Shown here one piece after another: positions 44,682 through 53,310 of a stretch of DNA of 64,000 nucleotides. The notes beneath the pieces were generated by a model that saw only the letters and a program-made list of their open reading frames with translations, searched no databases and was not told where the DNA came from. The DNA comes from Isosphaera sp. (lineage in GTDB: Bacteria > Planctomycetota > Planctomycetia > Gemmatales > Gemmataceae): the NCBI GenBank assembly GCA_013822345.1, contig PNKH01000006.1, positions 56,895 through 120,894 on the forward strand. The letters run 5' to 3'. The first letter of the stretch is position 1, and each line of letters opens with the position of its first letter. The position numbers and the translations under genes were made by a program.

Positions 44682-44815
44682 CGGAGTCCGGTACGGGTCC
44701 GGGGCGGACAGGACCACTCGCCGCCGCGAGCCGGCAGTTTTTCGTCCGACGCAACTCGCTAATCAGACAGCCATTCCGCCAGACATCGCGAAATAATCGC
44801 GGCCCACATTCGGCG

Positions 44816-44831
44816 CGGCACACCCGCTGCT
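44816..44831 (+). promoter_or_regulatory. Candidate sigma-54 promoter
   Basis: CGGCACACCCGCTGCT matches the sigma-54 consensus TGGCACG-N4-TTGCW with the invariant GG and GC in the correct 10-nt spacing; first T, position 7 and the first T of the -12 box differ. It lies 67 bp upstream of the first short-peptide gene and downstream of a sigma-54 activator gene. Found by eye; chance occurrence cannot be excluded. Confidence 0.5.
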
Positions 44832-44897
44832 TTACCCCCTTCCACACGCGGACCAACTCCCCTCCTTCAACCCGAGTCTCTGACTCGCGAGGATGCC

Positions 44898-45065
44898 ATG
44901 ACCGCCAAGACCTTCGCCCCCGTCGCCGAGAGCACCGACCGCACCCCGGTCCTGGCCGCGACCCGAACCGGCACCCCGACCCAGCCGAAGCCGGCCGGCC
45001 GCGTCGGCGCCGCCCGCCGCATCCTCAGCGCCCTGATGCGGTCGCTGGCCACCCCGCACGTCTGA
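44898..45065 (+). CDS. Short basic peptide
   Basis: 55 residues. The N-terminal two-thirds are Thr/Pro-rich and flexible; the end AARRILSALMRSLATPHV could form an amphipathic helix. GCGAGG lies a few bases before the ATG. The next small gene ends in a comparable sequence. No database family is known to me. The gene follows a candidate sigma-54 promoter. Confidence 0.5.
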   Translation: MTAKTFAPVAESTDRTPVLAATRTGTPTQPKPAGRVGAARRILSALMRSLATPHV

Positions 45066-45203
45066 CCGGGGCGACGCCCGACCCGCCGGCCCCCGCGGCC
45101 GGCCCGCACGTCCGCCGTACCACGACCGACGCCGACGACCGACACCGGGGCGGTTCGCCCCGCCGTCCGCCACGGACCGGCCCCGCGCCGGCCGGAGGAT
45201 CGC

Positions 45204-45389
45204 ATGCCCGCGCCCGGCGAATACCTGGTGACCCCGCCCCCGCCGCCCGAGGCGCCTCACGCCGCGGCCGCGGGCCCCCGGCCCCAGCCCGACCTCCACC
45301 CCGCCCCGCCCCCCGCCGCCCGGCCGGAACCCGACCCCCGGTCGTTCCTGCTCGCGCTCCTGCGGGCGCTCGGGGCGGTCCACACCTGA
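45204..45389 (+). CDS. Short Pro-rich peptide with related C-terminus
   Basis: 61 residues. Pro/Ala-rich, ending [18 protein letters not shown], which resembles the end of the preceding peptide (a short basic/acidic lead, LLxALLRxL, and a His near the terminus). A strong GGAGG ribosome site is 6-7 nt upstream of the ATG. Might be an exported or membrane-active peptide, or a regulatory partner of the adjacent two-component genes; this is speculation. Confidence 0.5.
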   Translation: MPAPGEYLVTPPPPPEAPHAAAAGPRPQPDLHPAPPPAARPEPDPRSFLLALLRALGAVHT

Positions 45390-45477
45390 CCCGGCCGGAG
45401 ACGGCCGAACGAGAACCGCCATGACCAGCGCGAGAAACGGGGCGACCCCGGTCCGCTCCCACCCCTGGAGTAGCCCG

Positions 45478-45927
45478 ATGTCCAGCCCCGGCCGCGACGG
45501 CGAGCCGATCGAGATCCTGCTCGTCGAGGACGAGCCGGTCCACGCCGACCTGACCATGGAGGCGCTGGCCGAGGGGAAGATCCTCAACCGGGTCGCCCAC
45601 GTCCGCGACGGGGTGGAGGCGATGGCGTACCTCCGCCGCGAGGGGAAGTACGCCGACGCCCCCCGCCCGGACCTGATCCTGCTCGACCTGAACATGCCCC
45701 GGAAGGACGGCCGGGAGGTGCTGGAGGAGGTGAAGGCCGACCCCGCCCTGCGGCGCATCCCGGTCGTCATGCTGACCAGCTCGAGCGACGAGAAGGACGT
45801 CCTCGGGGTGTACGACCGGCACGTGAACTGTTACATCGTCAAGCCGGTCGACTTCGAGCAGTTCAGCCGCGCGGTCCTGTCGATCGAGCACTTCTGGCTG
45901 ACCATCGTGAAGCTGCCGGCGGCCTGA
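45478..45927 (+). CDS. CheY/Rcp-like single-domain response regulator
   Basis: 149 residues, a stand-alone receiver domain: acidic pair in [13 protein letters not shown], phosphoacceptor Asp in [13 protein letters not shown], switch Thr/Ser in [13 protein letters not shown], and Lys in [11 protein letters not shown]. The VHADL and the [15 protein letters not shown] segments are typical of the Rcp1 group that pairs with phytochrome-like PAS/GAF histidine kinases, one of which is encoded convergently at 46606. ATG at 45478 with GGAG upstream is preferred over one at 45421. Confidence 0.9.
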   Translation: MSSPGRDGEPIEILLVEDEPVHADLTMEALAEGKILNRVAHVRDGVEAMAYLRREGKYADAPRPDLILLDLNMPRKDGREVLEEVKADPALRRIPVVMLTSSSDEKDVLGVYDRHVNCYIVKPVDFEQFSRAVLSIEHFWLTIVKLPAA

Positions 45928-45974
45928 AGCCCGCGGCGCCCGGCGCCGCCCAACCCTTGCTCCGGAGAGGTGCC

Positions 45975-46577
45975 ATGTTCCGGTCCGCAGCCCTCGCAAG
46001 CGCCCTGGGGTTCCTCGCCGCGGCGGCCCCGCCCGCCCCGGCCGACGGGAAGGAGGAGCCGGTCGAGCTGAAGGTCGGGGACAAGGCCCCGGCGTTCGCC
46101 GCCCGGGACGACCGGGACACGACGTGGGAGTCGTCCGCCCGGGTCGGGAAGAAGTGGGTGGTGATCTACTTCTACCCCGGCGACTTCACCCCCGGCTGCA
46201 CGGCCCAGGCGAAGGCGTTCAAGGAGGCGATGGCGAAGTTGACCGAGAAGGGCGTGGAGGTCGTCGGCGTGAGCGGCGACTCGGTCCGGACGCACGAGGC
46301 GTTCAAGAAGGCGCAGGGGCTGAACTTCACGCTGCTCGCCGACGAGGAGGGCGCCGTCGCGAAGCAGTTCGGCGTCCCGTTCACCGCCAAGGCCGCGACG
46401 GTGAAGGCGAAGGACGCGGACGGCCAGGCGTTCGAGTTCGAGCGGAAGGGGACGGCCGCCCGCTGGACGTTCGTGGTCGGGAAGGACGGCACCGTCGTGT
46501 ACAAGAACACGAAGGTCACCCCGGCCGACGACGCGAAGAAGATCACCGAGTTCATCGAGAAGGCCGAGGCGAAGTGA
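45975..46577 (+). CDS. Secreted peroxiredoxin, Bcp/AhpC-TSA type
   Basis: 200 residues with a Sec signal peptide (LASALGFLAAAAPPAPADG). Thioredoxin-fold peroxiredoxin: VVIYFYPGDFTPGCTAQAKAF carries the peroxidatic Cys; the Arg in RWTFVVGKDGTVVY is the second active-site residue. The resolving Cys found five residues downstream in many PrxQ/Bcp proteins is absent, so it may be a 1-Cys enzyme. It would reduce peroxides in the periplasm. SD GGAGAGG before ATG. It converges with the PAS kinase gene. Confidence 0.9.
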   Translation: MFRSAALASALGFLAAAAPPAPADGKEEPVELKVGDKAPAFAARDDRDTTWESSARVGKKWVVIYFYPGDFTPGCTAQAKAFKEAMAKLTEKGVEVVGVSGDSVRTHEAFKKAQGLNFTLLADEEGAVAKQFGVPFTAKAATVKAKDADGQAFEFERKGTAARWTFVVGKDGTVVYKNTKVTPADDAKKITEFIEKAEAK

Positions 46578-46605
46578 CCGCCCGGGCCGCCCGGCGGCAG
46601 AAGTG

Positions 46606-48306
46606 TCAGTCCGCCGCCGGCAGGGTGAAGGAGATCGTCGTCCCCCGGTCCGGGCCGTCCGACGACGCCCAGATGCGGCCGCCGTGCCGCTCCACGATCG
46701 TCTCGCACGTCGCCAAGCCGATGCCGCTGCCGGGGATCTCGGCCTCCGAGTGGAGCCGGGACTTCACCCCGAGCGCGAAGATCCTCTGTAGGTACTGAGG
46801 CTCGATCCCGATGCCGTTGTCGGCCACCTCGACCACCCACCACCCGTCGCCCTCGCGGCGGGCCGCCACCGTCACCCGCGGCGGCCGGGCCGCGCGGTAC
46901 TTCAGCGCGTTGCCGATCAGGTTCTGGAACAGTTGCCACAGCTGCGTCGGGTCGGCGAGGACGGTGGGGAGCTCGCCAGCGGCCACCTCCGCGCCGGCCG
47001 CCTCGACCTGGTCGCGGAGGGACCTCTCGGCCGCGGCCAGGGCGGCGGCGCAGTCGACCGGGGTCGGCGGCTGCGCCTCCGTCCGCACCCTCGAGTAGGC
47101 GAGCAGGTCCTCGGCCAGCCGGACCATCCGCCGGCCCTCGTCCAGCACCCCGGCGAGGGACGCCCGGCCCTTCTCGTCGAGCTGGTCGGCGTGCCTCCGC
47201 TCCAGCCGCTGGACGAGGCCGATGATGCTCAGCAGCGGGTTCTTCAGGTCGTGGGCGGCGGTCCCGGCGAACCGGGCGAGGGCGGCGTTCGACCGGACCA
47301 GCTCCTCGGTCCGCTGCCCGACCCGCTCCTCCAGGGTGGCGTTCAGCTCCCGCAACTCCTCCTCCGCCTCCTTCATCCCGGTGATGTCGAACGCCACCCC
47401 CTGGAGGAACAGCGGGCGGCCGGCCTCGTCCCGGACCACCTGCGCCTCGCCGTGCACCCACACCACCCGCCCGTCCCGGGCGAGGAACCGGTACACCGAC
47501 CGGAACGTCTCGCCGGTGGCGACCGTGCGGGCGAACTCCTCGTGCCACCGGACCTGGTCGTCCGGGTGCAGTTGCGTGTACCAGAGGATCGGGTTCTCGA
47601 CCCACTCCTTCTGGCCGAACCCGAGCAGCCGCTCGATCTGCGGGCTGACGTACAGCTCGTTCGCCCCCTCGTCCATCGCCGCCATGAAGGTGACCGCCGG
47701 GATCCCCTCGACGAGCGTCCGGTACCGCTTCTCCATCTTCTGGAGTTGCGCCTCGGCCCGCCGCCGCTCGGTCACGTCGCGGACGCTGGCGACCACCAGC
47801 GGCCCGGCGGCGGTGGCGAGCGGGCTGAGGCTGATCTCGACCGGCACCTCGCCCCCGTCCTTCCGCCGGCCGGCGAGCTTCAGCCCGACGCCGAGCGGGC
47901 GGACGCGCGGCGCGGCGAGGAACCCGTCGCGGTCGGCGACGTGGCCGGGGCGGTGGCGCTCGGGGACCAGGATCTCGATGGCTTGGCCGACGAGTTCGTC
48001 CCGCCGGTACCCGAACATCCGCTCGGCGTGGGCGTTCACCAGGACGATCCGCCCGGCCTGGTCGACGATGACGAGGGCGTCGGGGACGGCTTCGAGGAGG
48101 CCGGGGAGGTCGGCGGTGGCGGGCGGGGCGACCGGCGCGGCCGCGGGCGGGGGCGTCTTCGCGGGCTCGCGCGGCGCCGCCCCGTTCGCCTCCGGCGCGG
48201 GGGCCGGCGGGGGCGGAGCGGCCGCGGGCCCGGCCAGCCGGAGCAGGATCGCCTGCGCCTCGGATTGGGTCAGCCCGCCGTGCCGGCGGGCGGCGTCGTC
48301 GGCCAC
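46606..48306 (-). CDS. PAS-domain sensor histidine kinase, last gene of hydrogenase operon
   Basis: 566 residues, soluble. A Pro/Ala-rich head is followed by two PAS domains (LEAVPDALVIVDQAGRIVLV and VEGIPAVTFMAAMDEGAN...), a coiled linker, and a HisKA/HATPase_c core: H-box FAGTAAHDLKNPLLSI, N-box LIGNALKYRA, G1 VADNGIGI, G2 GSGIGLATCE. The GTG at 48306 has GGAGGG 6-7 nt upstream and starts 13 bp after the hypB stop, so it should be cotranscribed with the hydrogenase genes. HupT/HoxJ are PAS kinases acting with NtrC-type HupR/HoxA; a similar role here is inference. Confidence 0.92.
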   Translation of the reverse strand: MADDAARRHGGLTQSEAQAILLRLAGPAAAPPPPAPAPEANGAAPREPAKTPPPAAAPVAPPATADLPGLLEAVPDALVIVDQAGRIVLVNAHAERMFGYRRDELVGQAIEILVPERHRPGHVADRDGFLAAPRVRPLGVGLKLAGRRKDGGEVPVEISLSPLATAAGPLVVASVRDVTERRRAEAQLQKMEKRYRTLVEGIPAVTFMAAMDEGANELYVSPQIERLLGFGQKEWVENPILWYTQLHPDDQVRWHEEFARTVATGETFRSVYRFLARDGRVVWVHGEAQVVRDEAGRPLFLQGVAFDITGMKEAEEELRELNATLEERVGQRTEELVRSNAALARFAGTAAHDLKNPLLSIIGLVQRLERRHADQLDEKGRASLAGVLDEGRRMVRLAEDLLAYSRVRTEAQPPTPVDCAAALAAAERSLRDQVEAAGAEVAAGELPTVLADPTQLWQLFQNLIGNALKYRAARPPRVTVAARREGDGWWVVEVADNGIGIEPQYLQRIFALGVKSRLHSEAEIPGSGIGLATCETIVERHGGRIWASSDGPDRGTTISFTLPAAD

Positions 48307-48319
48307 GGGTGGCCCTCCG

Positions 48320-49069
48320 TCACACCCCGGCGGGCTGCCGCCGGGCCGCCTGCTCGCGCACCCACCCGTACCACTCGGCCAGCCCGTCCCCGCGCAGCGC
48401 CGAGAGCGGGATGACCCGGAGCGACGGGTTCACCCGCCGCACCCCGTCGAGGAACCGGTCGGGGTCGAACGGGACGTGCGGCAGGAGGTCGGTCTTGTTC
48501 AGGAGGACGACCCGGCCGGCCCGGAACATGTGCGGGTACTTGAGCGGCTTGTCGTCCCCCTCGGGGACGGAGCAGACGACGACCTTGGCCCGCTCGCCGA
48601 GGTCGAACAGCGCCGGGCAGACGAGGTTGCCGACGTTCTCGATGAACACGACCGACCCGGGCGCCGGGTCGAGTTCCTCCAGCCCGCGGGCGACCATCGC
48701 GGCGTCGAGGTGGCAGCCGACGCCGGTGTTGAGCTGCACGGCCCGGCACCCGGCGGCCCGGATGCGGCGGGCGTCGGCGTCCGTCTCCTGGTCGCCCTCC
48801 ACCACCCCGACGGGGAACTCGGCGGCGAGGTCGCGGACGGTGCGCTCGAGCAGCGTCGTCTTCCCCGCCCCGGGCGAGCTGACGAGGTTCAGCGCCAGCA
48901 CGCCGCGGCCGCCGAGCCACCCGCGGTTGTAGTCGGCGAGGCGGTCGTTCTTGTCGAGCACGGCGCGGTCGACCCGCACCCGCGTCGCCCGCTCTTCCTC
49001 CCCGTGTCCGTTCGGGTGGCGGTGCTCGTGGTCATGGTGCGGGTGGCCGTCGCCGTTGCTCTTACACAT
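48320..49069 (-). CDS. hypB: Hydrogenase nickel incorporation GTPase HypB
   Basis: 249 residues. N-terminal His-rich nickel-storing segment (HPHHDHEHRHPNGHG) and then a SIMIBI GTPase: Walker A SSPGAGKTTLLER, switch QTDADA-like EGDQETDADARR, GVGCHLDAAMV, IENVGNLVCPALFDLGE (metal-binding Cys/His), NKTDLLPH for guanine. It delivers nickel with HypA to the large subunit. The ATG at 49069 overlaps the hypA stop by 8 nt. Confidence 0.96.
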   Translation of the reverse strand: MCKSNGDGHPHHDHEHRHPNGHGEEERATRVRVDRAVLDKNDRLADYNRGWLGGRGVLALNLVSSPGAGKTTLLERTVRDLAAEFPVGVVEGDQETDADARRIRAAGCRAVQLNTGVGCHLDAAMVARGLEELDPAPGSVVFIENVGNLVCPALFDLGERAKVVVCSVPEGDDKPLKYPHMFRAGRVVLLNKTDLLPHVPFDPDRFLDGVRRVNPSLRVIPLSALRGDGLAEWYGWVREQAARRQPAGV

Positions 49070-49397
49070 CGGTCAGCTCCAGTTCGGTGACCCGCAACTC
49101 GCCGCCGGCGATCCATTCGAGGTCGGTCCCGCCGCAGGGGCACAGCCCGAGCGGGCCGTCGAGCGGGACGTCCGCGCCGCACGACCGGCACCGCCCGCGG
49201 CCGGGCGGTTCGACGATCTCCAGCGCCGCGCCCTCGGCGGCCGTACCCTCGGCGCACAGGTCGAAGCAGAACCGGACCGCGTCGGGCAGGACGCCGGACA
49301 GCTTGCCGATCTCCAGCACGACCCGTGTCACGCGCCGGCCGTTCGCCCGCTCGACCGCGAGTTCGACGACCGCCTGCGTGACGCCGAGTTCATGCAC
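49062..49397 (-). CDS. hypA: Hydrogenase nickel chaperone HypA
   Basis: 111 residues. Starts MHELGVTQAVVE (the His2-Glu3 nickel site) and has the zinc ribbon GRCRSCGADVPL...GLCPCGGTDL. Partner of HypB in Ni insertion. Overlaps the endopeptidase gene by 8 nt. Length is normal. Confidence 0.95.
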   Translation of the reverse strand: MHELGVTQAVVELAVERANGRRVTRVVLEIGKLSGVLPDAVRFCFDLCAEGTAAEGAALEIVEPPGRGRCRSCGADVPLDGPLGLCPCGGTDLEWIAGGELRVTELELTDV

Positions 49398-49884
49398 GGG
49401 CCGGCTCCGCCAGCAGCTCCGCGAGCAGCGCCACGACCCGCGCGGCGGCCGGCTCGACCGCGGCGGCCACCGGGTCGGTCAGCCCCATCGCCCCCTCGTC
49501 CTCGCCGCCGAAGTCCGCCGGGACGCAGCCGACGAGGTACAGCGGTGGGGGCGTCCCGCCCATCGCCCGCACGAGACGGCAGGCGCCCGGCAGGTCGACG
49601 CCGTGCGTCCCGGGCGGGTCCTCGCCACCCGGGTCGGCGGGGTCGAGTTCGAGCGTGTGCAGCGAGCCGGGCTCGCCGTCGCGGCGCACCGCGTCCACCA
49701 GGATCACCGCATCGTACCCGTCGAGCAGGGCGTAAGCCAGGTCGTGCCCGCGGGTGCCGAAGTCCCGCACGCGAACTCCCGGCGGGAGCGCCCGGCCGAC
49801 GAGCAGCCGCACGACCTCGCAGCCGAAGGCGTCGTCGCCGCGGAAGACGTTGCCGATCCCGGCCACGAGCACCCGGCGGCTCAC
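49390..49884 (-). CDS. Hydrogenase maturation endopeptidase (HyaD/HybD type)
   Basis: 164 residues. VLVAGIGNVFRGDDAFGCEV contains the conserved nickel-ligand Glu/Asp region (GNxxxxDDxxG), the second Asp is in VILVDAVRRDGEPG, and VDLPGACRLVRAM carries the helix after the usual His. These proteases cleave the C-terminal extension of the large subunit after Ni insertion; the large subunit here has such an extension. GTG start overlaps the preceding stop as GTGA. Confidence 0.9.
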   Translation of the reverse strand: MSRRVLVAGIGNVFRGDDAFGCEVVRLLVGRALPPGVRVRDFGTRGHDLAYALLDGYDAVILVDAVRRDGEPGSLHTLELDPADPGGEDPPGTHGVDLPGACRLVRAMGGTPPPLYLVGCVPADFGGEDEGAMGLTDPVAAAVEPAAARVVALLAELLAEPARA

Positions 49885-51014
49885 GACGCCCCCTCCGCCA
49901 GCCGCTCGACCTCCTCCGGGCGGAAGAAGAAGCGGTGCCCGGCCTGCGCCGCGGCGCCGAGGTCCCGCCCCGGGTCGTCGTCCACGGTCACGGCCAGGTG
50001 CGTGCCGCCCTCGAAGTCGGTCTCCACCGCCACGACGGTCGCGGTCCGGCCGGCGAGCAGCACGTCGAGCGCGTCGGCCCGACCGCCGGGGCGGAGGCGG
50101 ACCCGGTCGCCGGGGGCCGGGACGGCGCGGGACGAGCGGACCGCGCCGTGCAGCCCGGCCAGGGCGGACGCGGACAGCCGCTCGACCCGTTCGAGGATCG
50201 TTCGGGTCCGCGGGTCGCCCGCCATCTCGCCCTTCTCGGCGTCGGTCAGCGTCAGGACGCGGAGCGCCAGCATCTCGTCGATCTCGGTCCCGTCGAAGAA
50301 GTCGCCCGGGCTCTCGGGCGCGACCCGCGGGTAGTCGGGGAGGATGATCGGCGAGGCGAGGACCGTGTCGCGGCAGCCCGGTTCGCCGACCAGGACGGGC
50401 CATACGCCTTCGTTGCGGCAGCGGTCGGCGAACAGGCGGAGGTCGTCCGGAGGGTCGGTCAGGGAGGCGAATGCGCCGCCGCGGACGTGCAGGACGACGT
50501 GGGCCGAGGCGAGCGTGCGGAGTGATTCCGTCTCGCGGCCGGCGCCGGGCTCGAGCAGCGTGAGGTTGGTTACCCGCACGGCGACCCGCCACACGCGGCC
50601 CGCGAGTTGCACGGCGGAGACGCCGACCTCGCCGTCGACCGCGTCATGTGACCGCCGGGTGTCGCCGTCGGGTTCCGGCGCCGGCGCGTACCCGAACGGC
50701 ATCCGGCGCGACCCGGCGAGTTCCCGCAGGGCGCCGGACAGCCCGACCTCGCGTTCGCTCGCCTCGTGCGCGGGCGGCCGGCCGCCGCCGGCCCGCAGCA
50801 GCGGGTGGAGGAAGCGGACCCGGACCGACAGCTCCGCGGCCTCGTCGGCGACGAGAAGGCACTCGGTCCGCAGCGACGAGCCGATGCCGCCGCCCGGCGC
50901 GAGCCCGCCGGGGCTCCAGCGGTGGCGGTTCTTGACCGCCGACGCCCGGTACGGGTACAGGACGTACCCCTCGTACAGCACGGCCCGGGCGATCGGCTCG
51001 ACGGCCGGGTTCAT
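49881..51014 (-). CDS. Hydrogenase-operon protein of unknown function
   Basis: 377 residues, soluble, no cysteine clusters. N-terminus AVLYEGYVLYPYRASAVKNR leads into a domain of about 270 residues (FLHPLLRAG, LTLLEPGAGR, VLASPIILPDYPRVAPESPG); the last 70 residues (VRLRPGGRADALDVLLAGRTATVVAVE, RFFFRPEEVERL) look like a small beta-barrel. It is tightly coupled on both sides (GTGA and ATGA), strongly indicating that it acts with the hydrogenase. Similar unnamed genes accompany group 1h hydrogenases in other phyla as far as I recall; the role is not known. Confidence 0.75.
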   Translation of the reverse strand: MNPAVEPIARAVLYEGYVLYPYRASAVKNRHRWSPGGLAPGGGIGSSLRTECLLVADEAAELSVRVRFLHPLLRAGGGRPPAHEASEREVGLSGALRELAGSRRMPFGYAPAPEPDGDTRRSHDAVDGEVGVSAVQLAGRVWRVAVRVTNLTLLEPGAGRETESLRTLASAHVVLHVRGGAFASLTDPPDDLRLFADRCRNEGVWPVLVGEPGCRDTVLASPIILPDYPRVAPESPGDFFDGTEIDEMLALRVLTLTDAEKGEMAGDPRTRTILERVERLSASALAGLHGAVRSSRAVPAPGDRVRLRPGGRADALDVLLAGRTATVVAVETDFEGGTHLAVTVDDDPGRDLGAAAQAGHRFFFRPEEVERLAEGAS

Positions 51015-51535
51015 CGCGGCCCCCCCGCGGTGCCGACGAGCGGGAGCGGGACGCGGCCGGACGGGTCGCGGTCCCACGCCTCCTCGAGCTCGATCACGGC
51101 GACGTCCGGCACGGCGTCGACCACGAGTTCGTTCGCCAGGCCCCGGAGCGTGCGCCCCGACTCCGGGCGGCCGCGGAGCCGCAACCGCACCGTCTCCTCG
51201 CTCGCGCTCACGAGCTCGATGTCCCCGCCGACCCCGTGGAACTGCGGGCGGAGTCGGTCGAGGGCGCGGGCGACCCGCTCGGCGGCCGGGAGCGGGTGCA
51301 GCCCGTGGAGCAGCAGCAACCCGCTCGTGGTCGGGTCGGCGGCGAGCCGGGCCACGGCGTCCGCGTCGGACAGCTCCAGCACCCGCCGCAGCCCGGCGGC
51401 GTGCAGGTCGAACAGCGCCCGGGTGAGCTCGCGCGCCGCCTCGCGGGCCGCGGTGTCGGGCAGCGCCTCGAGCGCCCGCACCAGCCCCTCGACGCGGCCG
51501 TACCGTTCGCGGAACTCGCCGCCGGCGCCGTTCAC
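51011..51535 (-). CDS. NifU C-terminal domain-like protein lacking the CxxC motif
   Basis: 174 residues. An N-terminal helical half (YGRVEGLVRALEALPDTAAR) and a C-terminal NifU-like half: HPLPAAERVARALDRLRPQF followed by GGDIELVSASEETVRLRLRG. In NifU/Nfu proteins a CxxC (usually SCxGCPSS) follows directly; here the residues are RPESGRT, so the cluster ligands are gone. A structural or targeting role rather than Fe-S transfer is likely. GTG start overlaps the large-subunit stop as GTGA; its own stop overlaps the next ATG as ATGA. Confidence 0.8.
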   Translation of the reverse strand: MNGAGGEFRERYGRVEGLVRALEALPDTAAREAARELTRALFDLHAAGLRRVLELSDADAVARLAADPTTSGLLLLHGLHPLPAAERVARALDRLRPQFHGVGGDIELVSASEETVRLRLRGRPESGRTLRGLANELVVDAVPDVAVIELEEAWDRDPSGRVPLPLVGTAGGPR

Positions 51536-53310
51536 GACTTCCCCCCGCCCTGTGCCCCGAACGTCGGCACGTGCCGCAGCTGCAGCTCCTTCCCGCCGCC
51601 GAGGTAGACGTGGACGCCGCACGGCAGGCACGGGTCGAAGCTGCGGACCGTCCGCATGATGTCGATGCCCTTGAAGGTGTCGGGGCCGTTCTCCTCGAAG
51701 ATCGGCGTACCCTGCACCGCGTCCTCGTAGGGGCCGGGCGTGCCGTAGCTGTCGCGCGGGCTGGCGTTCCACGGCGTCGGCGGGTACGGGTGGTAGTTCG
51801 CGATCTTCCCGCCGCGGATCACGACGTGGTGAGACAGCACGCCGCGGACGGCCTCGTGGAACCCGCACCCGACGGCCTCGTCGGGCACCTTGAACTCGGT
51901 CCACGTCGCCGTGCGGCCGGCCAGGACCTCGCGCAGCCCGCGGTCGGCGAAGTACAGCGCGGCGGCGGCGGCGTACGCCTGGAAGTACGTCCGGGCCCGG
52001 TTCCGCTCCAGCGCGTTGCTCCACTTCGGGATCTTCCACTCGAACTCCGTTTCCGGCAGTGTCGCCGATCTCGGCAGTGCGATCTTCACGCTGCTCCCGG
52101 TCGCCTGGATCCCGCCGAAGTTCACACGGTTGGCGAGTGCCGTCACCCACAGCCGGGCGAGCGCCCCGCCGCCGGTGTCGAGCGCGAGGTGCTCGCCCGT
52201 CCGCCGGTCCAGCCACCGCGGGGACATGACCCAGGTGTACTTGCCCCCCAGGTCGCGCTTCTGCGGCCGCGGGATCGTCGTCTGGTTCCACGGGTGCCGC
52301 TGGTCGACCGGGTTGCCGCATGGGTCGGCCGTCACGAACGTCTCGCCCGCCTGCCAGTCGTCGTAGAACGAGCTGCCGAGCAGGATGCGGATGCCGAGGT
52401 TGATCTCGACCAGGTCGGTGGTGACCAGCTCGCCGTCCACGACGACGCCGGGGGTGACGAACATCCTCCGGCCCCACTCGCCCATCCGGGCGTAGGTGTA
52501 GTCGCAGTGCTCGGGGTCGTTGAACGTCCCCCAGCAGCCGAGCAGAACCCGCCGCCGGCCGACCTCCTCGTACCCCGGCAGCGCCTGGTAGACGAAGTCG
52601 AACAGGTCGTCGTGCAGCGGGACCATCCGCTTGACGAAGTCGACGTACCGCATCAGCCGCGAGACGTACTCGGTGAACAGCTGCGGGGACGGGACGGTGC
52701 CGACCCCGCCGGGGTAGAGCGTGGACGGGTGGACGTGCCGGCCCTCCATGAGGCAGAACATCTCGCGCGTCAACCGGCTCATGTGCAGGGCTTCGCGGTA
52801 CAGCGGGCCGGTGAACGGGTTCAACCCCCGCATGATGTCGGCGATCGTGCGGCAGCCGTGGACGTCGGCGTGCGGGGCGGCGGTCGCCTCGGCCTTCGCG
52901 AGCACGGCCGGGTTTGTCTCCCTGACCATCTGCTCGCAGTAGTCCACCCCGACCAGGTTGTCCTGGTACAGGTTGTGGTCGAACATGTACTCGGCGGCCT
53001 CGCCGAGGTTGACGATCCACTCGGCCAGGTGCGGGGGGCGGACGCCGAACGCCATGTTCTGGGCGTACACCGCGCAGGTGGCGTGGTTGTCCCCGCAGAT
53101 GCCGCAGATGCGGCTGGTGATGAAGTGGGCGTCGCGGGGGTCCTTGCCGCGCATGAAGACGCTGTACCCGCGGAACACGCTCGACGTGCTGCGGCACTCG
53201 GCGACCACGCGGTTGGCGAAGTCGACCTTCGTGTGGATGCCGAGGCTCCCGACGATCCGGGTGACCGGGTCCCACGACATCTCGACGAGCTGGGGCACCT
53301 TGTCCGCCAT
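51532..53310 (-). CDS. hhyL: [NiFe] hydrogenase large subunit, group 1h-like
   Basis: 592 residues. L1 motif SRICGICGDNHATC gives C69 and C72; L2 motif DPCLPCGVH gives C561, C564 and the cleavage-site His 567, with a 25-residue C-terminal extension for the endopeptidase. The L1 and L2 forms (RICGICGDNHxxC and DPCLPCGVHxYxG) and the surrounding sequence fit group 1h (formerly group 5), the high-affinity enzymes that oxidise atmospheric H2 in soil bacteria. ATG at 53310 overlaps the small-subunit stop as TGATG. Subgroup assignment is from remembered motifs. Confidence 0.93.
   Translation of the reverse strand: MADKVPQLVEMSWDPVTRIVGSLGIHTKVDFANRVVAECRSTSSVFRGYSVFMRGKDPRDAHFITSRICGICGDNHATCAVYAQNMAFGVRPPHLAEWIVNLGEAAEYMFDHNLYQDNLVGVDYCEQMVRETNPAVLAKAEATAAPHADVHGCRTIADIMRGLNPFTGPLYREALHMSRLTREMFCLMEGRHVHPSTLYPGGVGTVPSPQLFTEYVSRLMRYVDFVKRMVPLHDDLFDFVYQALPGYEEVGRRRVLLGCWGTFNDPEHCDYTYARMGEWGRRMFVTPGVVVDGELVTTDLVEINLGIRILLGSSFYDDWQAGETFVTADPCGNPVDQRHPWNQTTIPRPQKRDLGGKYTWVMSPRWLDRRTGEHLALDTGGGALARLWVTALANRVNFGGIQATGSSVKIALPRSATLPETEFEWKIPKWSNALERNRARTYFQAYAAAAALYFADRGLREVLAGRTATWTEFKVPDEAVGCGFHEAVRGVLSHHVVIRGGKIANYHPYPPTPWNASPRDSYGTPGPYEDAVQGTPIFEENGPDTFKGIDIMRTVRSFDPCLPCGVHVYLGGGKELQLRHVPTFGAQGGGKS

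Noticed and set aside
45421..45477. Earlier ATG for the Rcp-like regulator
   Set aside because: The added 19 residues are not receiver sequence, whereas the ATG at 45478 has a GGAG ribosome site at suitable distance.
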